Below, in pieces: positions 62,126-62,127 of a DNA stretch of 62,127 nt (the first letter of the stretch is position 1; each line of letters begins with the position of its first letter). The notes beneath the pieces are model-generated. The model made no database searches, was not told where the DNA came from, and worked only from the letters and a program-made list of their open reading frames with translations. A program made the translations under genes and the position numbers. This DNA comes from UPXZ01 sp964634605 (GTDB taxonomy: Bacteria > Bacteroidota > Bacteroidia > Bacteroidales > Paludibacteraceae). The DNA is taken from NCBI GenBank assembly GCA_964634605.1, contig CAZWLJ010000011.1, positions 1 to 62,127 on the forward strand, given 5' to 3'.

Positions 62126-62127
62126 CA

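Noticed and set aside
1..62127. CRISPR arrays, insertion sequences with intact transposases, rRNA genes, toxin-antitoxin pairs
   Set aside because: None seen on reading; no regularly spaced short repeats and no transposase motifs apart from the integrase remnant.

Overview
The window looks like chromosomal DNA of a Bacteroidota bacterium, probably Bacteroidales. It is AT-rich, many genes are preceded by the TAnnTTTG -7 element typical of the phylum, Shine-Dalgarno sequences are scarce, two secreted proteins end in type IX secretion (T9SS) sorting-domain-like tails, and the housekeeping proteins (AspRS, FabD, YicC, Tex, RecF) read as that phylum. I cannot name the genus.

Layout. Positions 1-54 are the 3' end of a tRNA-Pro, followed by a terminator-like hairpin and what reads as a broken N-terminus of a Bacteroidota tyrosine integrase. 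This suggests an old integration site. From 270 to about 22572, almost everything is read leftward and forms one Wzx/Wzy-type exopolysaccharide (EPS) locus. In transcription order it has Wza exporter, Wzc co-polymerase/tyrosine kinase, two FdtA-type ketoisomerases, FdtC N-acetyltransferase, FdtB aminotransferase, Wzx flippase, a GT2 glycosyltransferase, Wzy polymerase, four GT-B type glycosyltransferases with a hexapeptide acyltransferase among them, an acyl/aminoacyltransferase-like protein, a WecG/TagA glycosyltransferase and the initiating sugar-phosphate transferase. The cluster implies a repeat unit containing a dTDP-derived 3-acetamido-3,6-dideoxyhexose. The early rml genes are not in the window. 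A 1074-residue multi-cofactor oxidoreductase, resembling HcnA+HcnB+HcnC fused into one chain, sits on the opposite strand inside this locus.

Positions 22928-33935 are a secreted/surface accessory region. It holds two paralogous beta-helix proteins flanking a small AraC-type regulator, a lipoprotein, a T9SS-type protein, and a 1471-residue mosaic (PIG-L deacetylase, LamG, four discoidin-type modules alternating with InlB-like repeats, dockerin-like C-terminus). The mosaic gene contains an exact 808-bp direct repeat.

Positions 34223-61844 are mostly ordinary core genes in short operons: trpB2, a TraB/GumN protein divergent from oxyR, aspS, a biotin-dependent carboxylase/decarboxylase subunit, fabD, rsmG with an MBL hydrolase, yicC-gmk-nadD, tex, recF with DUF4256, a Gfo/Idh oxidoreductase, a YpfJ-type peptidase, ung, patB, a degenerate alkaline-phosphatase-fold protein, hisB, an aspartate-alanine-exchanger-like transporter and a DUF937 protein. 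Many are separated by strong bidirectional hairpin terminators. The window ends with tRNA-Gln(CTG).

The best candidates for something new are the integrase scar beside tRNA-Pro, the tandem FdtA pair in which one copy lost a histidine of the active-site HxH motif, the fused HcnABC-like enzyme, and the adjacent dockerin-bearing mosaic and beta-sandwich/T9SS protein, which could form a surface complex.
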